Of a DNA stretch of 5,518 nt, positions 5,242 through 5,518 are shown piece after piece. Source of the DNA: Spirochaetaceae bacterium (GTDB lineage: Bacteria; Spirochaetota; Spirochaetia; Treponematales; Breznakiellaceae); contig JAITNO010000156.1 in the NCBI GenBank assembly GCA_031290405.1, positions 1 to 5,518 of the forward strand, in the 5' to 3' direction. How positions within the stretch are numbered: the stretch's first letter is position 1; every line of letters starts with the position of its first letter. The notes under the pieces were generated by a model. It was not told the DNA's origin, did not search any database, and saw only the letters and a program-made list of their open reading frames with translations. A program made the position numbers and the translations under genes.

Positions 5242-5260
5242 AGGGGGGCGGATCCCCCCT
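5242..5260. other. G/C-tract hairpin after sdaAA
   Basis: AGGGGGG (5242-5248) and CCCCCCT (5254-5260) form a 7-bp stem with loop CGGAT, starting two bases after the sdaAA stop. The same stem arms occur at 277-294. No T-run follows, so it is not by itself an intrinsic terminator; it may protect the mRNA end or belong to a recurrent intergenic motif. Confidence 0.55.
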
Positions 5261-5518
5261 TCATAGCGAGCCGCCGCCGCCGCCCGTGGGCGGTTTAGTT
5301 TTGGTTGCGGGCCTTGCGGGGGGCGGCGCCGCCGGCCCAGCGTCATGCACGGCTGGTTCAGTCGTGCGCACGAACAAACCATTCGTGCGCACGAACGCTC
5401 CAGTTTTAGGTAAAACTGACTCAGTTTTAGGTAAAACTGGCTCAGTCTGGGGTGCGAACAACTCAGTCTGGAGTACGAACAACTCAGTCTGGAGTACGAG
5501 CGACTCAGTCTGGGGTGC
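5261..5518 (-). CDS. Possible C-terminus of a heptapeptide-repeat protein (partial, uncertain)
   Basis: A - strand frame is open from the right edge to a TGA at 5263-5261 (85 residues visible). It reads as heptapeptide units such as VLQTELF, APQTEPV, LPKTESV, LPKTGAF and VRTNGLF, with a recurring T-E or T-N, then a Pro/Ala/Gly-rich tail ending GGGGGSL. It would be convergent with the serine operon and would run through that operon's terminator. Against it, the + strand frame (VLGKTDS, VLGKTGS, VWGANNS, VWSTNNS) and a second - strand frame (SQFYLKL-type units) are equally open, and differences between units are not biased toward synonymous sites in this frame. I recognise no family. Confidence 0.25.
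   Translation of the reverse strand, partial: APQTESLVLQTELFVLQTELFAPQTEPVLPKTESVLPKTGAFVRTNGLFVRTTEPAVHDAGPAAPPPARPATKTKPPTGGGGGSL
5280..5302 (+). terminator. Intrinsic terminator of the sstT-sdaAB-sdaAA operon
   Basis: CCGCC (5280-5284) pairs with GGCGG (5289-5293) around loop CGTG and is followed directly by TTTAGTTTT (5294-5302). This GC stem plus U-rich tail lies 40 nt after the sdaAA stop, in the right orientation. The stem is short, and upstream CCG repeats allow register shifts. Confidence 0.55.
5359..5518. repeat. 21-bp tandem repeat array, running off the right edge
   Basis: Seven full units and a 13-base partial unit start every 21 bp at 5359, 5380, 5401, 5422, 5443, 5464, 5485 and 5506; all begin CAGT except the second (CATT). 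There are three subfamilies. Units 1-2 contain the palindrome TCGTGCGCACGA, units 3-4 contain CAGTTTTA GG TAAAACTG, and units 5-8 begin CAGTCTGG(A/G)GT(A/G)C. Units 3 and 4 differ at one base; units 5-7 differ only by A/G changes. A degenerate unit may precede at 5338. The period equals seven codons and about two turns of DNA. There are no spacers, so it is not CRISPR. Whether it is coding is unresolved. Confidence 0.9.

Noticed and set aside
5242..5260. G6/C6 hairpin after sdaAA as the operon terminator
   Set aside because: It has no T-tract; the hairpin with TTTAGTTTT at 5280-5302 is a better candidate.
5359..5518. CRISPR array
   Set aside because: Units are directly adjacent at 21 bp with no unique spacers and no cas genes are in the window.
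1..5518. tRNA, rRNA, insertion sequence or riboswitch
   Set aside because: I saw no cloverleaf with TTCRA arm, no rRNA core sequence, no transposase motifs or IS-like terminal repeats, and no conserved riboswitch core in any intergenic stretch.

Overview
The window is a strongly GC-rich bacterial segment with every confident gene on the + strand. It shows dense packing, two 4-nt stop/start overlaps plus a third at a remnant ORF (TTGA, GTGA, ATGA), and TTG and GTG starts. The two-subunit iron-sulfur L-serine dehydratase points to an anaerobe or microaerophile. The style, with G-tract intergenic hairpins, short dispersed repeats and a valyl-tRNA synthetase-like N-terminus, reminds me of GC-rich host-associated spirochaetes (Treponema relatives of the termite-gut type). 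That is an impression, not a demonstration.

Layout. Bases 1-73 may hold the last codons of an upstream gene. Bases 74-334 are intergenic: a 12-bp direct repeat, one copy of a ~78-bp dispersed repeat (second copy 2.1 kb downstream) and a cluster of very GC-rich hairpins. Bases 335-511 look like an amputated valS: about 40 codons of a valyl-tRNA synthetase N-terminus, then low-complexity sequence, then a stop overlapping the next start. An amino-acid-type ABC ATPase (508-1230) follows, overlapped by a trans-polyprenyl diphosphate synthase (1227-2294). The last codons of the synthase lie inside the second copy of the dispersed repeat.

A candidate sigma70-type promoter (2371-2399) then precedes a three-gene operon. 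It encodes a DAACS-family symporter (2445-3653) and the beta (3650-4315) and alpha (4329-5240) subunits of L-serine ammonia-lyase. The logic is import of serine, or a similar small neutral amino acid, followed by deamination to pyruvate and ammonia. The transporter supports this: the arginine that binds acidic substrates in glutamate/aspartate carriers is a glycine here. A hairpin with a T-rich tail at 5280-5302 probably ends the operon.

The right edge (5359-5518, running off the window) is a 21-bp tandem array in three sequence subfamilies, two of which are near-perfect palindromes. Three of six frames stay open through it, so it could encode heptapeptide repeats on either strand or act as DNA. 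It is the least explained part of the window. Base composition also shifts: the + strand is strongly G-rich on the left and C-rich by the end of the serine operon, although all genes point the same way.
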